From assembly GCA_029551285.1 (NCBI GenBank), contig JAKPFT010000077.1, forward strand, positions 1 through 32,593: a stretch of DNA of 32,593 nucleotides, given 5' to 3'. The notes under the pieces are model-generated. The model saw only the letters and a program-made list of their open reading frames with translations. It was not told where the DNA came from and did no database searches. The translations under genes were made by a program, and so were the position numbers. This document shows positions 1-8,994 of the stretch, piece by piece; position 1 is the stretch's first letter, and each line of letters begins with the position of its first letter. This stretch comes from a bacterium. GTDB taxonomy: Bacteria > Ratteibacteria > UBA8468 > B48-G9 > DSTR01.

Positions 1-111
1 CGTCCCGGATGTACTTTTCCGGTCCGCTTACCGAACGCTGCCGCTTTTCGTCTTGTCTTGTAACTGTGCCTTCGCAAATCGTTCGCCAGTTATTCCCTTC
101 CTTTTTTGACA
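1..111 (+). repeat. Direct repeat copy A (299-bp period), cut by window edge
   Basis: Positions 1-111 match 300-410 with about 9 differences by eye (roughly 92% identity). Identity stops just after a shared TTTTTTGACA. The copy begins exactly at the window edge, so the element probably continues to the left. The longest identical block includes CTTGTCTTGTAACTGTGCC. It is not a known insertion sequence that I recognise and has no coding potential I can support. Confidence 0.85.
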
Positions 112-244
112 CAGTGGGAAGGATAGGGAGAGAGATAAGGACAGGCAGAACCAAAAAAGGAATAAAGAGGAATGAAAAGAAAGGGAACGAACTGGCTCAC
201 TCAGAATGCTTCGGCACAGACAAGGACTACGCCGAAATCGGTTG

Positions 245-289
245 CTCGGCGAACTCATTCGCCAGGTGGCGAATTCATACACCGCCGAG
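245..289. repeat. Nested inverted repeat
   Basis: An outer pair CTCGGCG (245-251) / CGCCGAG (283-289) encloses an inner pair ATTCGCCA (257-264) / TGGCGAAT (267-274) separated by GG. A further pair, TTCGGC (210-215) / GCCGAA (231-236), lies just upstream. There is no T-tract after the stem, so it does not look like an intrinsic terminator. It reads better as part of a structured, REP-like dispersed element. Confidence 0.7.
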
Positions 290-299
290 TAAGGTATTG

Positions 300-410
300 C
301 GTCCCGGATGTGCTTCTCCGGTCCGCTCACCGAACGCGTGCGCTTTTCGTCTTGTCTTGTAACTGTGCCTTCGCAAATCGTTCGCCAGCTGTCCCCTTCC
401 TTTTTTGACA
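300..410 (+). repeat. Direct repeat copy B
   Basis: This is the second copy of the repeat at 1-111. The sequence just upstream of it (about 190-299) contains the palindromes and may belong to the same element. The matching upstream part of copy A would lie outside the window. The copy ends about 100 bases before the secreted glycosidase start codon. Confidence 0.85.
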
Positions 411-507
411 GGGGGAGGGGGCAGAAGGACTCTGAAAACCATTGACAGAAAAGACTGAAAACAACTGGAAGTTTTTGAGGGAACACAGGTAAAGAAAGGG
501 AGAAGGG

Positions 508-3306
508 ATGATAAGGAAATTTTTTCTGCTGGTAGCCATTGTTTTTTCTGTCTGGAGCACCTGTCTTCTGGCGAAGGCTAACTTCAAGTTTGACACAGGC
601 CGATTAACCGTTACCACCGAGCGGTATGAGGTTACTTTCTACCAGGGAAATATCGTTCGGGTGAGGTCTTTTCTTCCCGGAGCCTTGGACTGCACTCTGC
701 GGGAAGAACCGATGAAGACTGGCCAGTTGCCCGAAGGCGTTGGTTCGCTTTACCAGACCGAAGTAGATAATTCCCGGGAAAGCCAGCATTTTCCCTGGGG
801 TTCTCTAAACATTCCGGCGAAGTTTCCGCTTCAGCATCCTGCCACCGGCGAGCCAGTGGCTGAGAAAATTCCTGGCGGGGTGAGATTGATTTTTCACGGC
901 CTGAAGGGAGACGAGAAGGGCAGGATTATTCAGGAAATTACCGTGGAAGAGAACACCGGAGACCTCTGTGTCAAGTTGACCGGAATAAGCAGTTTTCCCG
1001 GTGTTTTTGGTACGGCATTTTCCCTCTTGAATTTGCGAAAGGACATTTCTTTCATTACTCCTTACTTCAGTGGGCAGAGATGGAGCCCTGATTACGGCCA
1101 GGGGAAAATCATCAGCCTGGCCTGTGGCTCAGTTTTTTACTGCGCAGGACTGATTATCGGCGAGATTCCGGAAGGCGGGTATTTCGTTGTCTGGGCAGAA
1201 GACCCGAGGCTGCGAGCCAAGTTTTTCCGCAGGTACAATGGCCAGGAGGCGCAGGCCTTAAACTTTGAATATTTGTCAGACGCGCCCTATGAGAATAATA
1301 CCGAGAGTGTTTCCTGTGTCTGGCACTTCAATACCTACGGAAGGTCCTGGCTGGAGCCAGCCAGAAGGTATAAAGACTGGATGGTGACGACTTTTAAGAT
1401 GGTGCCGAGGGCGAAAAGAAGTTCTTCCTGGGTGGACGAGATTTCTCTAATCTGGCCAGCCTCACCGGGTGAAGAAGAGATGAAAAAGATGGCGGAGGTG
1501 ATTGACCCGAAAAAGGTTTTAATTATGAACTGGGGGTTCCTGGACAATTTCAACCGCCGGATACCTGAATATCGCCTGCCGCCCACCGGCCAGATCAGCA
1601 CCAAACATATTGAGTACATCAAACGGGTTCACGAATCTGGCTACCGGTATGGAATCTACACCAGTCTGGCTCTGGTGGACCAGGAAACGCATCCGACGGT
1701 TATGCAGGACTACGGACTGGAGTATTACTACCGTGCTCCCTGGCAGAAAAAACCTGAGCCGCCGAAGACGGAGGAAGAAAGAAAAAAAAGGTGGCTGGTA
1801 TATGTCCATCCGGGAAGCAGTAAATGGCGCGAGTTTTATTCCTCGCAGATGGCTAAACTCCACGAGGTTTACGGGATTGACTACTTCTACCAGGATGTTA
1901 CCGGTATCTTAGGAAACAGCGGTCTGGTGGAAGGGAAAACATTTCACGAAGCCGTGGTAGCCTGTGAGGCAGAAATCAGAAAGAAGGTGCCGCAGGCTGC
2001 CCTGGGAGGTGAATACTGGACGATGGTTAATGCTATCCAGGAGGACTTCGGCATCACCGGATACTTAGCTTGGGGAGACGAGAAACATCGGGAGTTTATC
2101 TCCAGACCGCATCAGCCCCATCCCCTGCTTTCCTACCTTTTTTCTGAATACTGTGTGCACTGGCCGCACCATGTAGTGGTCAGGGATAAGGGCAAGTTTC
2201 ACCAGTCTCAAAACATAGAGGAAGTGATTGGCGGCATCCCGGTTTGGACGACGGCGGTTGATGACCGAACCAGTGAAGCCAGAGTACTTCTGGAAAGGGC
2301 AAGGTTGTGGAGTGAAGGTTTTCGGCCCTATTTTCCTGAAAAATGGGAAAAAAATGTGGTAAGTTACCTGCGCAACGGCCAGGGAAAAATAGTCAAGTAT
2401 TACCGGCCGGAAGATTCCAGCTACTGTCTGGAAGAAAGCCGGGGTGTGGAGAAACTGATTTATGGTCGGGTGACCGGAACCGGCCGGGTGAGACTTAAAT
2501 GGCCGGTTACCATTGACGGCTGGCTGGCCTATGATGGGCAGGGTCCGATTGGTCTGAATCCGCAAGAGTGGTACTGTATTTTTCCGGGGCCACCACCAGA
2601 GACGCCGGTGAGGATTGACCGGTTGTCCGATGGTATTTTTATCACAGGGACCAGGTTAACCAGTCAGTACTGTCTGGTGCAGGTGGCCGGGAAAGAAGCC
2701 GGGAGTGTCTCCTGGAAACTGGGTCGGCCAGAGTGGGTTCTTTTTTCTGAGACAGGGCCAATAAAAAATTCTCAGGGAGAAACGACGCTTCAGGTGCCTG
2801 GCAGGCTTCTTTTCGGGAACCAGCCGCGGCAGGTTGTTCTCGGGGAGAATCAGCCCTTAGAAACCTGGCAGGGGGGCTACATTGACCGTGGCAACCTGTT
2901 AAGGGTGGCAGAAGCCCCCAAGCCCAGGCTACTTTCCTTTGCCGGAAAAAAGGCTACCGGGTATCAGGTTTTTCCGCCTATCGGCGGGAAAGAGTCAGAA
3001 TTTTCGCTGGATGGCTTTCTGCAGTTGCCCGCGGTTAAAGGACTGGTTTTGAGTTTCAATCTGGGTCGGTATGGCGGCAAAGGGGATGGGGTGAACTTTG
3101 TCGTCAGGGTAAACGGGGAAGAAGTCTGGCGTTACTTCAGCGAACCTGATAAACAGGGCTGGACACCGGGAAAAGTTTCTCTGGACAAGTACGCGGGCCA
3201 GACGGTACTGATAAGCCTGGCTGTGGACTGCGGACCCGGCGGGTTCAACACCAGTAATGACCAGGCCGTCTGGTCAGAAGTGAAGTTTGTCGCCGGGGGA
3301 AGCTGA
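508..3306 (+). CDS. Secreted glycoside-hydrolase-like protein (TIM barrel, DUF6259/GH101-like)
   Basis: A 932-residue protein. It starts with a signal peptide (Lys/Arg then a hydrophobic stretch, about residues 1-23), so export is expected. Residues about 25-300 look like a beta-sandwich. Residues about 305-600 look like a TIM barrel of the alpha-galactosidase/GH101-like kind. D463 in a DYFYQD segment and E502 in GGEYW sit at the ends of predicted strands and are candidate catalytic acids. The tail (about 840-932) looks like a carbohydrate-binding-type beta-sandwich. The ATG at 508 is preceded by AGGGAGAAGGG. The stop overlaps the galT start by one base (TGATG), so the two are probably co-translated. 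This fits release of galactose from glycans. The family assignment is from motif memory, and substrate is inference from galT. Confidence 0.65.
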   Translation: MIRKFFLLVAIVFSVWSTCLLAKANFKFDTGRLTVTTERYEVTFYQGNIVRVRSFLPGALDCTLREEPMKTGQLPEGVGSLYQTEVDNSRESQHFPWGSLNIPAKFPLQHPATGEPVAEKIPGGVRLIFHGLKGDEKGRIIQEITVEENTGDLCVKLTGISSFPGVFGTAFSLLNLRKDISFITPYFSGQRWSPDYGQGKIISLACGSVFYCAGLIIGEIPEGGYFVVWAEDPRLRAKFFRRYNGQEAQALNFEYLSDAPYENNTESVSCVWHFNTYGRSWLEPARRYKDWMVTTFKMVPRAKRSSSWVDEISLIWPASPGEEEMKKMAEVIDPKKVLIMNWGFLDNFNRRIPEYRLPPTGQISTKHIEYIKRVHESGYRYGIYTSLALVDQETHPTVMQDYGLEYYYRAPWQKKPEPPKTEEERKKRWLVYVHPGSSKWREFYSSQMAKLHEVYGIDYFYQDVTGILGNSGLVEGKTFHEAVVACEAEIRKKVPQAALGGEYWTMVNAIQEDFGITGYLAWGDEKHREFISRPHQPHPLLSYLFSEYCVHWPHHVVVRDKGKFHQSQNIEEVIGGIPVWTTAVDDRTSEARVLLERARLWSEGFRPYFPEKWEKNVVSYLRNGQGKIVKYYRPEDSSYCLEESRGVEKLIYGRVTGTGRVRLKWPVTIDGWLAYDGQGPIGLNPQEWYCIFPGPPPETPVRIDRLSDGIFITGTRLTSQYCLVQVAGKEAGSVSWKLGRPEWVLFSETGPIKNSQGETTLQVPGRLLFGNQPRQVVLGENQPLETWQGGYIDRGNLLRVAEAPKPRLLSFAGKKATGYQVFPPIGGKESEFSLDGFLQLPAVKGLVLSFNLGRYGGKGDGVNFVVRVNGEEVWRYFSEPDKQGWTPGKVSLDKYAGQTVLISLAVDCGPGGFNTSNDQAVWSEVKFVAGGS

Positions 3307-4352
3307 TGAAGGTCGGGAAAACATTGCAGGAGTTTGCGCACCGGCGGTTCAATCCGTTGACCGGGGAATGGGTTCTGGTTTCACCTCACCGGACAAAAAG
3401 ACCGTGGCTGGGCCAGCAGGAGCCGGCAAAGGAGCCGGCCAGGAACAGTTACGAGCCTGATTGTTACCTGTGCCCGGGAAATCTGAGAGCCAGCGGCCAG
3501 CGTAATCCCAGCTATACCAGCACCTTCGTTTTTGAAAACGACTTTCCTGCCCTAACCGGGAGTTCTTTCCAGGGAAATGAACCTTTCTCCAACCTCTTCC
3601 GGAGTGAGCCGGTCACTGGGGAGTGCCGGGTGGTCTGCTTTTCTCCCCGGCACGACTTAACGCTGGCGGAGATGAAGCCAGAGGAAATCAAGAGGGTGAT
3701 AGATGTCCTGGCTGAGCAGACGAGTGAACTGGGGCAGCGGTACCGCTGGGTGCAGGTTTTTGAGAACAAGGGCAGTCTCATGGGTTGTTCCAATCCCCAT
3801 CCCCACGGGCAAATCTGGGCTTCCACTTCCTTACCCAACCAACCGGCCAAAGAGGAAAAAAGCCAGAAAAACTATTACCGGCTCCACGGCAAGAAGCTTC
3901 TCCTCAGATATGGAGAAGAAGAAATGGCCGCCGGTGAGCGGGTGGTCATGGCTAATTCAGACTGGATAGTTATAGTTCCTTTCTGGGCAGTCTGGCCTTT
4001 TGAGACCCTGCTTATTCCCAGAAAGGCGGTCAGCCGGCTGCCTGATTTAACTAACCGCCAGAGGGAAAACCTGGCTGATATTCTCAAACGGTTGCTGACC
4101 AGATATGACAATCTTTTTCAAACTTCCTTTCCTTACTCTATGGGCTGGCACGGAGCGCCTTTCGGAAAAAAAGACACCAGATTTCACTGGCAACTTCACG
4201 CCCATTTTTACCCGCCATTGCTTCGTTCGGCTACCGTAAAGAAATTCATGGTGGGTTACGAAATGCTGGCTGAGCCGCAACGGGACATTACACCGGAACA
4301 GGCTGCCAGCCAGTTACGGGCGCAGTCAGAGAAGCATTACCGCCACCGTTAG
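3306..4352 (+). CDS. galT: Galactose-1-phosphate uridylyltransferase
   Basis: This enzyme exchanges UMP between UDP-glucose and galactose-1-phosphate in the Leloir pathway, in the cytoplasm. At 348 residues it matches the usual length. The active-site segment is SNPHPHGQ, with H165 and H167 (H167 being the expected uridylylated nucleophile) and Q169. C53 and C56 in CYLC match the zinc-binding pair. The N-terminal [16 protein letters not shown] and the C-terminal RDITPEQAA are typical. It starts on the last base of the upstream stop codon. No galK or galE is adjacent. It ends six bases before the convergent nucleotidyltransferase-kinase gene. Confidence 0.95.
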   Translation: MKVGKTLQEFAHRRFNPLTGEWVLVSPHRTKRPWLGQQEPAKEPARNSYEPDCYLCPGNLRASGQRNPSYTSTFVFENDFPALTGSSFQGNEPFSNLFRSEPVTGECRVVCFSPRHDLTLAEMKPEEIKRVIDVLAEQTSELGQRYRWVQVFENKGSLMGCSNPHPHGQIWASTSLPNQPAKEEKSQKNYYRLHGKKLLLRYGEEEMAAGERVVMANSDWIVIVPFWAVWPFETLLIPRKAVSRLPDLTNRQRENLADILKRLLTRYDNLFQTSFPYSMGWHGAPFGKKDTRFHWQLHAHFYPPLLRSATVKKFMVGYEMLAEPQRDITPEQAASQLRAQSEKHYRHR

Positions 4353-4358
4353 CGCTTT

Positions 4359-6287
4359 TTAGCCCCGGGAAAGAACTCTGATGGCTTTTTCCTGTGCCAT
4401 TTCTGTCAGGGAAACAAGGTTAGCATAGCCGGCGCCGGCAGCTGCTTCTTTCAGGAGAGAAAGACCGGGCAGAATGAATTGTCTGTACCAGAGAAGGTCA
4501 TCTTCCAGCCAGAGTTTGCTGAAGGCGCCGATGACCTGCAGCAGCCGCTGACAGGCCGCAGTATAAAAAATGTTGCTTTCCGGGGGCTGGCTGTGAAGAC
4601 GGTCTACCCGGTCGCAGTAAAAATTCCAGAGTTTTTCTCTCAGTCCCGCAGGGTAACAGCGGTAGGGGTCAAAGAGCAGACTGGCTACATCATAACAACT
4701 GCAGCCTGGCCGCATGCCCTGAAAGTCAATCAGATAAGGCTTGTTCTCGCTTACCATAATGTTGGCACTCTGTAAGTCACGGTGAAGCACGCAAAGGGGC
4801 TGGTACAGGAGCCGGGTGCGCCAGAGTTGATACTCCTCAGCCACAGGAAACCACAGCCAGGGTTCTTTCAGCAGTCGGTTCAGAAAGTACTCCCGAAAAT
4901 AGTCCCGTTCCCAGTCGTAGAGACCTTTCGTGAATCCGTTCTGAAGGGGAACCTCCAGAAGCCGCGCCTGCCTTGTCCCCTCTACATGAAGGCAGGCAAT
5001 CTGCTCCAGCACGACTCTCAGGAGGCGCTCTGTTTCTTCAGAGTGGTTAACTTCCAGAAGGCAGGTATCCCCTAAGTCAGCCATGAGTATTTCTCCGGAA
5101 TCAACTAAGTGGAGATAGACGTGGGGAACATTGAGACCCAATTTTTCTAAAAAATCGCTCAGGCTGGCAAAGGTACCGTTTTCCCTTCTGTCGCGATTGT
5201 AGACACACCACACCCAGGTCTGGTCTTCGCTGATTAGTCTCCAGTAGCGCCGACCGCTGCCCTGCTGCCGGAGCAATTTCAAGATAACCTCGTTCTCCTT
5301 CAGGCCAAGATAATTGAGGATACGACTATCGGGTTTTCTCTTATTCCAGGGAACCCGTGTTGGCTGGAGAGTACGGGTGAAAACGCCCTGAGTATAAAAA
5401 AATGGTCTGGTAATCCTGCTGTTGTCCCAGATTACGATGTTGTGTAACTGGGTTCCCGGAACGACCCTGATATTTTTCCCCAGTCCGATGGCTCCACTGC
5501 ACCAGACGCCAGAACGTTCCAGAGTGGCCCTTCGTCTGGCCTGTTCCAACTGGGCCTGCTGCAGCAGCCGGTGGTATCTCAGGCCGGCATCGGCAATTCT
5601 GGCATGGACATTTAGATAATCTGTGGGTGTTCCGGTATCAGCCCAGAAAGATTTCTCCACGGAAAGTCCGATGACCTTCAATCCTGCCTGGATGGCTTTC
5701 TCGTAAGCAGTAATAATGGAACACGGTTCCGTCGCCGGTAAAAAGTCAAGGATATCCCGCCGCAAAATGTGGACTCCGGAGAAGGTGTATTTCCCCTTTC
5801 CGGCAGGCCGGGTGAGCGAGACAATCAGGTTGCGGCTGTCAGTGTCCACGGTCAGCGGCCCGGTCCCGGGAACGAGTAATAAAGTGGCGTCGGCCTTTTC
5901 CTCAAAATGCCGCTGGAGCAAGACAGACAGGTCATAATCCAGGATAATGTCCACGTTGTGAACCAGAAAATGGCTGGATTCAGGCACCAGAGTAACGCCT
6001 TTTCTTAAACCGCCGCCGGTTCCTGAAAGTTGTTCTTCCGGGGATAACCTGAGTCTGAGGTGGTACTTTCTGGCTATTTTCCCACAGGCCGCCACCACCT
6101 GTTTTTTCTGCGCCCAGGTGTTGACGATGAGTGTTGTGACGGAGAACAGGGAAAGATAAGAGCAAGCAAGTTCTAAAAGGGGTATTCCACAAACCGGAGC
6201 CAGCGCCTTGGCTCGCTGGCCGATTAAAGGTCTGAGCCGGCGGCCTTCACCGGCGGCTAAAACAAAACCAGATGTTGCCTGTTCCAT
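4359..6287 (-). CDS. Fused sugar-1-phosphate nucleotidyltransferase / sugar kinase (MurU-AmgK-like)
   Basis: A 642-residue protein with two enzyme modules. Residues about 6-235 are a nucleotidyltransferase: LAAGEGRRLRPL loop, K27, and a late WADTGTP motif as in MurU/RmlA-type enzymes. A short segment (about 255-300) resembles left-handed-helix turns. Residues about 330-640 are an aminoglycoside-phosphotransferase-fold kinase with HRDLQSAN (H502, D504 catalytic, N509) and DFQG (D521, metal). Pseudomonas uses separate AmgK and MurU proteins to make MurNAc-1-phosphate and then UDP-MurNAc. Here both steps could be carried by one chain, though the sugar may be another hexose. The start ATG has only a weak Shine-Dalgarno site. 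Confidence 0.8.
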   Translation of the reverse strand: MEQATSGFVLAAGEGRRLRPLIGQRAKALAPVCGIPLLELACSYLSLFSVTTLIVNTWAQKKQVVAACGKIARKYHLRLRLSPEEQLSGTGGGLRKGVTLVPESSHFLVHNVDIILDYDLSVLLQRHFEEKADATLLLVPGTGPLTVDTDSRNLIVSLTRPAGKGKYTFSGVHILRRDILDFLPATEPCSIITAYEKAIQAGLKVIGLSVEKSFWADTGTPTDYLNVHARIADAGLRYHRLLQQAQLEQARRRATLERSGVWCSGAIGLGKNIRVVPGTQLHNIVIWDNSRITRPFFYTQGVFTRTLQPTRVPWNKRKPDSRILNYLGLKENEVILKLLRQQGSGRRYWRLISEDQTWVWCVYNRDRRENGTFASLSDFLEKLGLNVPHVYLHLVDSGEILMADLGDTCLLEVNHSEETERLLRVVLEQIACLHVEGTRQARLLEVPLQNGFTKGLYDWERDYFREYFLNRLLKEPWLWFPVAEEYQLWRTRLLYQPLCVLHRDLQSANIMVSENKPYLIDFQGMRPGCSCYDVASLLFDPYRCYPAGLREKLWNFYCDRVDRLHSQPPESNIFYTAACQRLLQVIGAFSKLWLEDDLLWYRQFILPGLSLLKEAAAGAGYANLVSLTEMAQEKAIRVLSRG

Positions 6288-6390
6288 TTTTGTCTGCTGG
6301 CGGTTTCAGTTTATCATATTAGCCTCAGAGTTGCCGAGCAGAATTTTTCATCAAGAAGTTTCCCGCAGTGAAAAGGGACACGGAGGTTTT

Positions 6391-7590
6391 ATGGAAGGAG
6401 TCGGTAAGGATTTTCTGGAGAAACTTCAGGCAGTGGCCAGGGAGACAGGTACCCCTGTGCTGGTTATTGACCTGGAGCAGGTGAGGCGAAACTACCGACG
6501 CTTTCAGCAACTTCTTCCCCGGGTCCAGATTTACTACGCCGTTAAAGCCAATCCTGACCCTGAGGTGGTGAGAACGCTGTATCAGTTAGGAGCAAGTTTT
6601 GATGTGGCTTCTCTGCCGGAATTTCACCTGGTCAGGGAAAATATCAAGCATCTTCTGCCAGCCCAGCAGCAGGAGTTTATCTGGGACAAAATTATTTATG
6701 CCCATCCAGTGAAGATGGTTAATACCCTTCACGAACTGGAACCGTACAAACCCCTGGTTGTTTATGACAACTACGATGAACTGGATAAAATAAAAAAACA
6801 CTGTCCCAGTGCCGGTCTGATACTCAGGCTAGAAGTGCCCAATGAGGGTTCTGTCGTTAACCTTTCTTCCAAGTTTGGTGCCAGTTATGAGGATGCGGTG
6901 GCCATGGTGGTCCGGGCTGTGGAGATGGGTTTCACGGTTGAGGGATTGAGCTTTCATGTGGGCAGCCAGTGCACCAATCTTGATAATTACCGGCGGGCGC
7001 TTTCTCTCTCGTCCCGGGTTTTTCAGGAGGTTTCCCGAAGGGGTATCCGCATAGGGAACTCCAGAACCGGTCGGCGCATCATGGACATTGGCGGGGGTTT
7101 CCCGGCTGAAGAATATGCACCAGGGTCCATCTCTTTTGAGCATCTGGCGGAAAGTTTGAAGGGAATGATGAAGGAACTTTTTCCTGAGGAGACGGAATTT
7201 ATTGCTGAACCCGGTCGGTTCCTGGTGGCCAATGCCGGAACGCTGGTGGTCTCGGTGATTGGCCGTGCCTTCCGCCACGGGAAGGTTTCCTACTATATTG
7301 ACGATGGACTTTACGGCACCTTCTCCGGGCAGGTTTTTGACCACCAGATCTATACCCTCAGGGCTTTCAGGCCAGGACCGGTGGAGAAATGTACTGTGTT
7401 TGGACCAACCTGCGACGGTCTGGACACAGTCTCTCCCCACATGAACGATGCTGCCTATCCGGCGGCCAGACTTCCCAGGATGGAACCAGGAGAACTTCTT
7501 TATGCCATGAATATGGGCGCCTATACCCTGGCTTCAGCCAGCCGGTTTAATGGCTTTCCCTTAGCCAGGGTTGCCTATCTTAACCGGTGA
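6391..7590 (+). CDS. Ornithine decarboxylase-type PLP enzyme (fold III)
   Basis: Predicted 399-residue PLP-dependent decarboxylase of the ornithine/diaminopimelate/arginine decarboxylase 2 family. YAVKANP (K52) is the PLP lysine, FHVGSQ and DIGGGFP bind cofactor phosphate, and EPGR follows. GPTCDGLD (C341, D342) is the substrate-side motif typical of eukaryotic-type ornithine decarboxylase rather than diaminopimelate decarboxylase. The likely product is putrescine for polyamine synthesis. The frame is open upstream to 6208, but that part lies inside the divergent kinase gene. GGAGG at 6382-6386 supports the ATG at 6391, although the four-base spacing is short. Lysine or carboxynorspermidine as substrate cannot be excluded. 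Confidence 0.9.
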   Translation: MEGVGKDFLEKLQAVARETGTPVLVIDLEQVRRNYRRFQQLLPRVQIYYAVKANPDPEVVRTLYQLGASFDVASLPEFHLVRENIKHLLPAQQQEFIWDKIIYAHPVKMVNTLHELEPYKPLVVYDNYDELDKIKKHCPSAGLILRLEVPNEGSVVNLSSKFGASYEDAVAMVVRAVEMGFTVEGLSFHVGSQCTNLDNYRRALSLSSRVFQEVSRRGIRIGNSRTGRRIMDIGGGFPAEEYAPGSISFEHLAESLKGMMKELFPEETEFIAEPGRFLVANAGTLVVSVIGRAFRHGKVSYYIDDGLYGTFSGQVFDHQIYTLRAFRPGPVEKCTVFGPTCDGLDTVSPHMNDAAYPAARLPRMEPGELLYAMNMGAYTLASASRFNGFPLARVAYLNR

Positions 7591-7614
7591 TGGTCGGCCC
7601 GGTGTTTTTTCCGG

Positions 7615-8289
7615 CTATTGCTCCCAGGGGAAAAAAGCCGGAACTTGAAAGTACGGGGCTAGTCTCCGGAAAAAAGTCAGGTGTCCGAGCGGACCGGGAT
7701 GAACGGAATCTGACATCAAAAGCCAGAGGCGATTTGGATTTTCCTTCAAGGACTCAGACAACTTCTCTATTTTTTTCCAGTGTCGGTAGTGGTCAATTAC
7801 CAGACAATTTTGTTGCCGGCCAAGCCTGACAATCTCCCTGGCGTAGATAGCGTTGTGGGTTCCTTTTTTTTCTCTGCCTGTTTGTTCCACCACGGGATTG
7901 GGTGTCTGAAGAATAAGTTCGGCCGTGGTGCTGGCCCTGAGTTGCTGAATCAGTGCTCGCAGACTCCGGCGAAAAACAGGCAGATAATCCTGGCCGCCGA
8001 CAGCGTCATTCTGGCCGTAACTGATAAAGACAAGGTCCGGACTGAAGCGGCAGACATCTTGCTGGACCCTTTTGAGGCTGTCCTGGACTTTTTCCCCGCA
8101 ACGGCCGGCGTTAATTACCAGACAGCAGTTTCGGCCGTAGGTCTCAAACAAAGCCTCCTGCAGCAGTCCCACCCAGTTTAAGTGTCCGCGCGTGTGCCAG
8201 GTTAACTCGGTGATGGAGTCTCCCAGGGCTACCAGGGTGGTTTTCTGGCCGGCACGAAGTTTTGTCAGGAAATTTTTAAGGGCAGGCAT
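7615..8289 (-). CDS. SGNH/GDSL-family hydrolase
   Basis: A 224-residue esterase-type protein. GDSIT carries the nucleophile S25 (block I), a Gly is followed by a GQND block III, and DSVHPGPLGH near the C terminus supplies D194 and H197 (block V). There is no signal peptide with this start, so it is probably cytoplasmic. Typical activities of the family are deacetylation or ester hydrolysis of sugars and lipids; the substrate is unknown. The frame is open upstream through the tRNA-Leu gene, which cannot be coding. The ATG at 8289 follows GGGAGA; another ATG at 8316 is possible but has a weaker ribosome-binding site. Confidence 0.85.
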   Translation of the reverse strand: MPALKNFLTKLRAGQKTTLVALGDSITELTWHTRGHLNWVGLLQEALFETYGRNCCLVINAGRCGEKVQDSLKRVQQDVCRFSPDLVFISYGQNDAVGGQDYLPVFRRSLRALIQQLRASTTAELILQTPNPVVEQTGREKKGTHNAIYAREIVRLGRQQNCLVIDHYRHWKKIEKLSESLKENPNRLWLLMSDSVHPGPLGHLTFFRRLAPYFQVPAFFPWEQ

Positions 8290-8368
8290 TTCCAGTTTCT
8301 CCCTTCGCGGCCTCATTTCTCGTCCGGCTGCAGTTGTAGTACGATAAACATGGCTAAAGGAGGAACCG

Positions 8369-8450
8369 TGCGAGGGGGGGGAGTTGAACCCCCAGGCCTT
8401 GCGGCACTGGATCCTAAGTCCAGCGCGTCTGCCAGTTCCGCCACCCTCGC
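8369..8450 (-). tRNA. tRNA-Leu(TAG)
   Basis: Read on the minus strand, the acceptor is GCGAGGG pairing with the 3' CCCTCGC, followed by discriminator A. The anticodon arm is CTGGA-CTTAGGA-TCCAG, giving anticodon TAG. There is a long variable arm as expected for Leu, and a T arm with GGGGG-TTCAACT-CCCCC. CCA is not encoded. Confidence 0.95.
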
Positions 8451-8460
8451 TGACTGTTTT

Positions 8461-8489
8461 ATTGTAGCGTTTGTTGCCTGTAACTTCAA
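8461..8489 (-). promoter_or_regulatory. Sigma70-type promoter for tRNA-Leu
   Basis: On the minus strand TTGAAG (8484-8489) is followed after 17 bases by TACAAT (8461-8466). The -10 box ends ten bases before the tRNA 5' end, so transcription would start only a few bases upstream of the tRNA. It overlaps the leader of the divergent release-factor-like gene. Confidence 0.7.
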
Positions 8490-8504
8490 TGGAAAGGGCC
8501 GGTG

Positions 8505-8981
8505 ATGAAAGAAAGATTACCCTGCCGGGAAGCGTCAACGGAGAAGCAAAAAAAGCCGGTTCTGGTGTTGCCGCCATTTCCTGTCTCCAGGAGCAAGCAA
8601 AGGTCTCTCCAGGAAAGGGTGGAAAGGTTAAAGGTCTCTCCCGGCGAGGTGGAAGAAAGTTTTATTCTCTCAGGTGGACCCGGTGGGCAGAACGTCAACC
8701 GGCGGGCCAGTTGTGTGCTGCTGAGACACCGGCCGACCGGTCTTACGGTACGCTGTCAGCAGGAACGCTCCCAGGCTCTTAACCGGTTTCTGGCCTGGCG
8801 ACGTCTGCTTCAGAGAATTGAGGAGCATCGCCTGGGGCAGTTAAGAGCAGAACGAGAAAAAATAGAGAAGATAAGACGGCAGAAGCGACGCCGCAGTCGT
8901 CGGGCTAAGCTCAAGATGTTGGCGGACAAACGCCACCACTCTGAGAAGAAGCAGGCTCGCCGGAAGCTGAGCGAATTTTAA
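8505..8981 (+). CDS. Peptide chain release factor-like protein with GGQ motif
   Basis: A 158-residue protein with an RF-1-type catalytic domain: GGPGGQNVNR with the GGQ at residues 60-62, which enters the ribosomal peptidyl-transferase centre and hydrolyses peptidyl-tRNA. The codon-recognition domains of RF1/RF2 are missing. The C-terminal ~45 residues are rich in Lys/Arg, as in the ArfB/ICT1 ribosome-rescue proteins, where a basic tail enters the mRNA channel. A role in rescue of stalled ribosomes is likely but inferred. The ATG at 8505 lies behind GGAAAGGG; the GTG directly before it (8502) is an alternative. Confidence 0.85.
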   Translation: MKERLPCREASTEKQKKPVLVLPPFPVSRSKQRSLQERVERLKVSPGEVEESFILSGGPGGQNVNRRASCVLLRHRPTGLTVRCQQERSQALNRFLAWRRLLQRIEEHRLGQLRAEREKIEKIRRQKRRRSRRAKLKMLADKRHHSEKKQARRKLSEF

Positions 8982-8994
8982 GAGTGAGAAATCT

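Larger units (their letters stand above)
1..507. other. Gene-free left edge with repeats and purine-rich tracts
   Basis: I see no convincing gene here. Open frames exist on both strands, but they run through repeated DNA and palindromes and resemble no family I know. The stretch holds two copies of a ~111-bp repeat, a structured segment between them (about 205-290), and strongly purine-rich + strand tracts after each copy (about 112-190 and 411-507). Two TTGACA hexamers (405-410 and 443-448) have no -10 box at normal spacing, so no promoter for the downstream gene is called. Confidence 0.7.

Noticed and set aside
1..410. CRISPR array
   Set aside because: Only two long imperfect copies with a 299-bp period; no short regular repeats with unique spacers and no cas genes.
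405..471. Two TTGACA hexamers upstream of the glycosidase
   Set aside because: Neither has a -10-like hexamer 16-18 bases downstream.
9..486. Open frames on both strands across the left-edge repeats
   Set aside because: They run through repeats and palindromes, overlap each other on both strands, and resemble no known family.
6208..6390. Upstream extension of the ornithine-decarboxylase frame
   Set aside because: It lies partly within the divergent kinase gene, and homology begins after the ATG at 6391, which has GGAGG upstream.
7609..7643. 8-bp inverted repeat TTCCGGCT/AGCCGGAA at the convergent 7590/7615 junction
   Set aside because: No T-tract follows the stem on either strand, and most of it is in the SGNH coding end, so I did not call a terminator.
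8290..8577. N-terminal extension of the SGNH hydrolase frame
   Set aside because: The extension passes through tRNA-Leu and its promoter.
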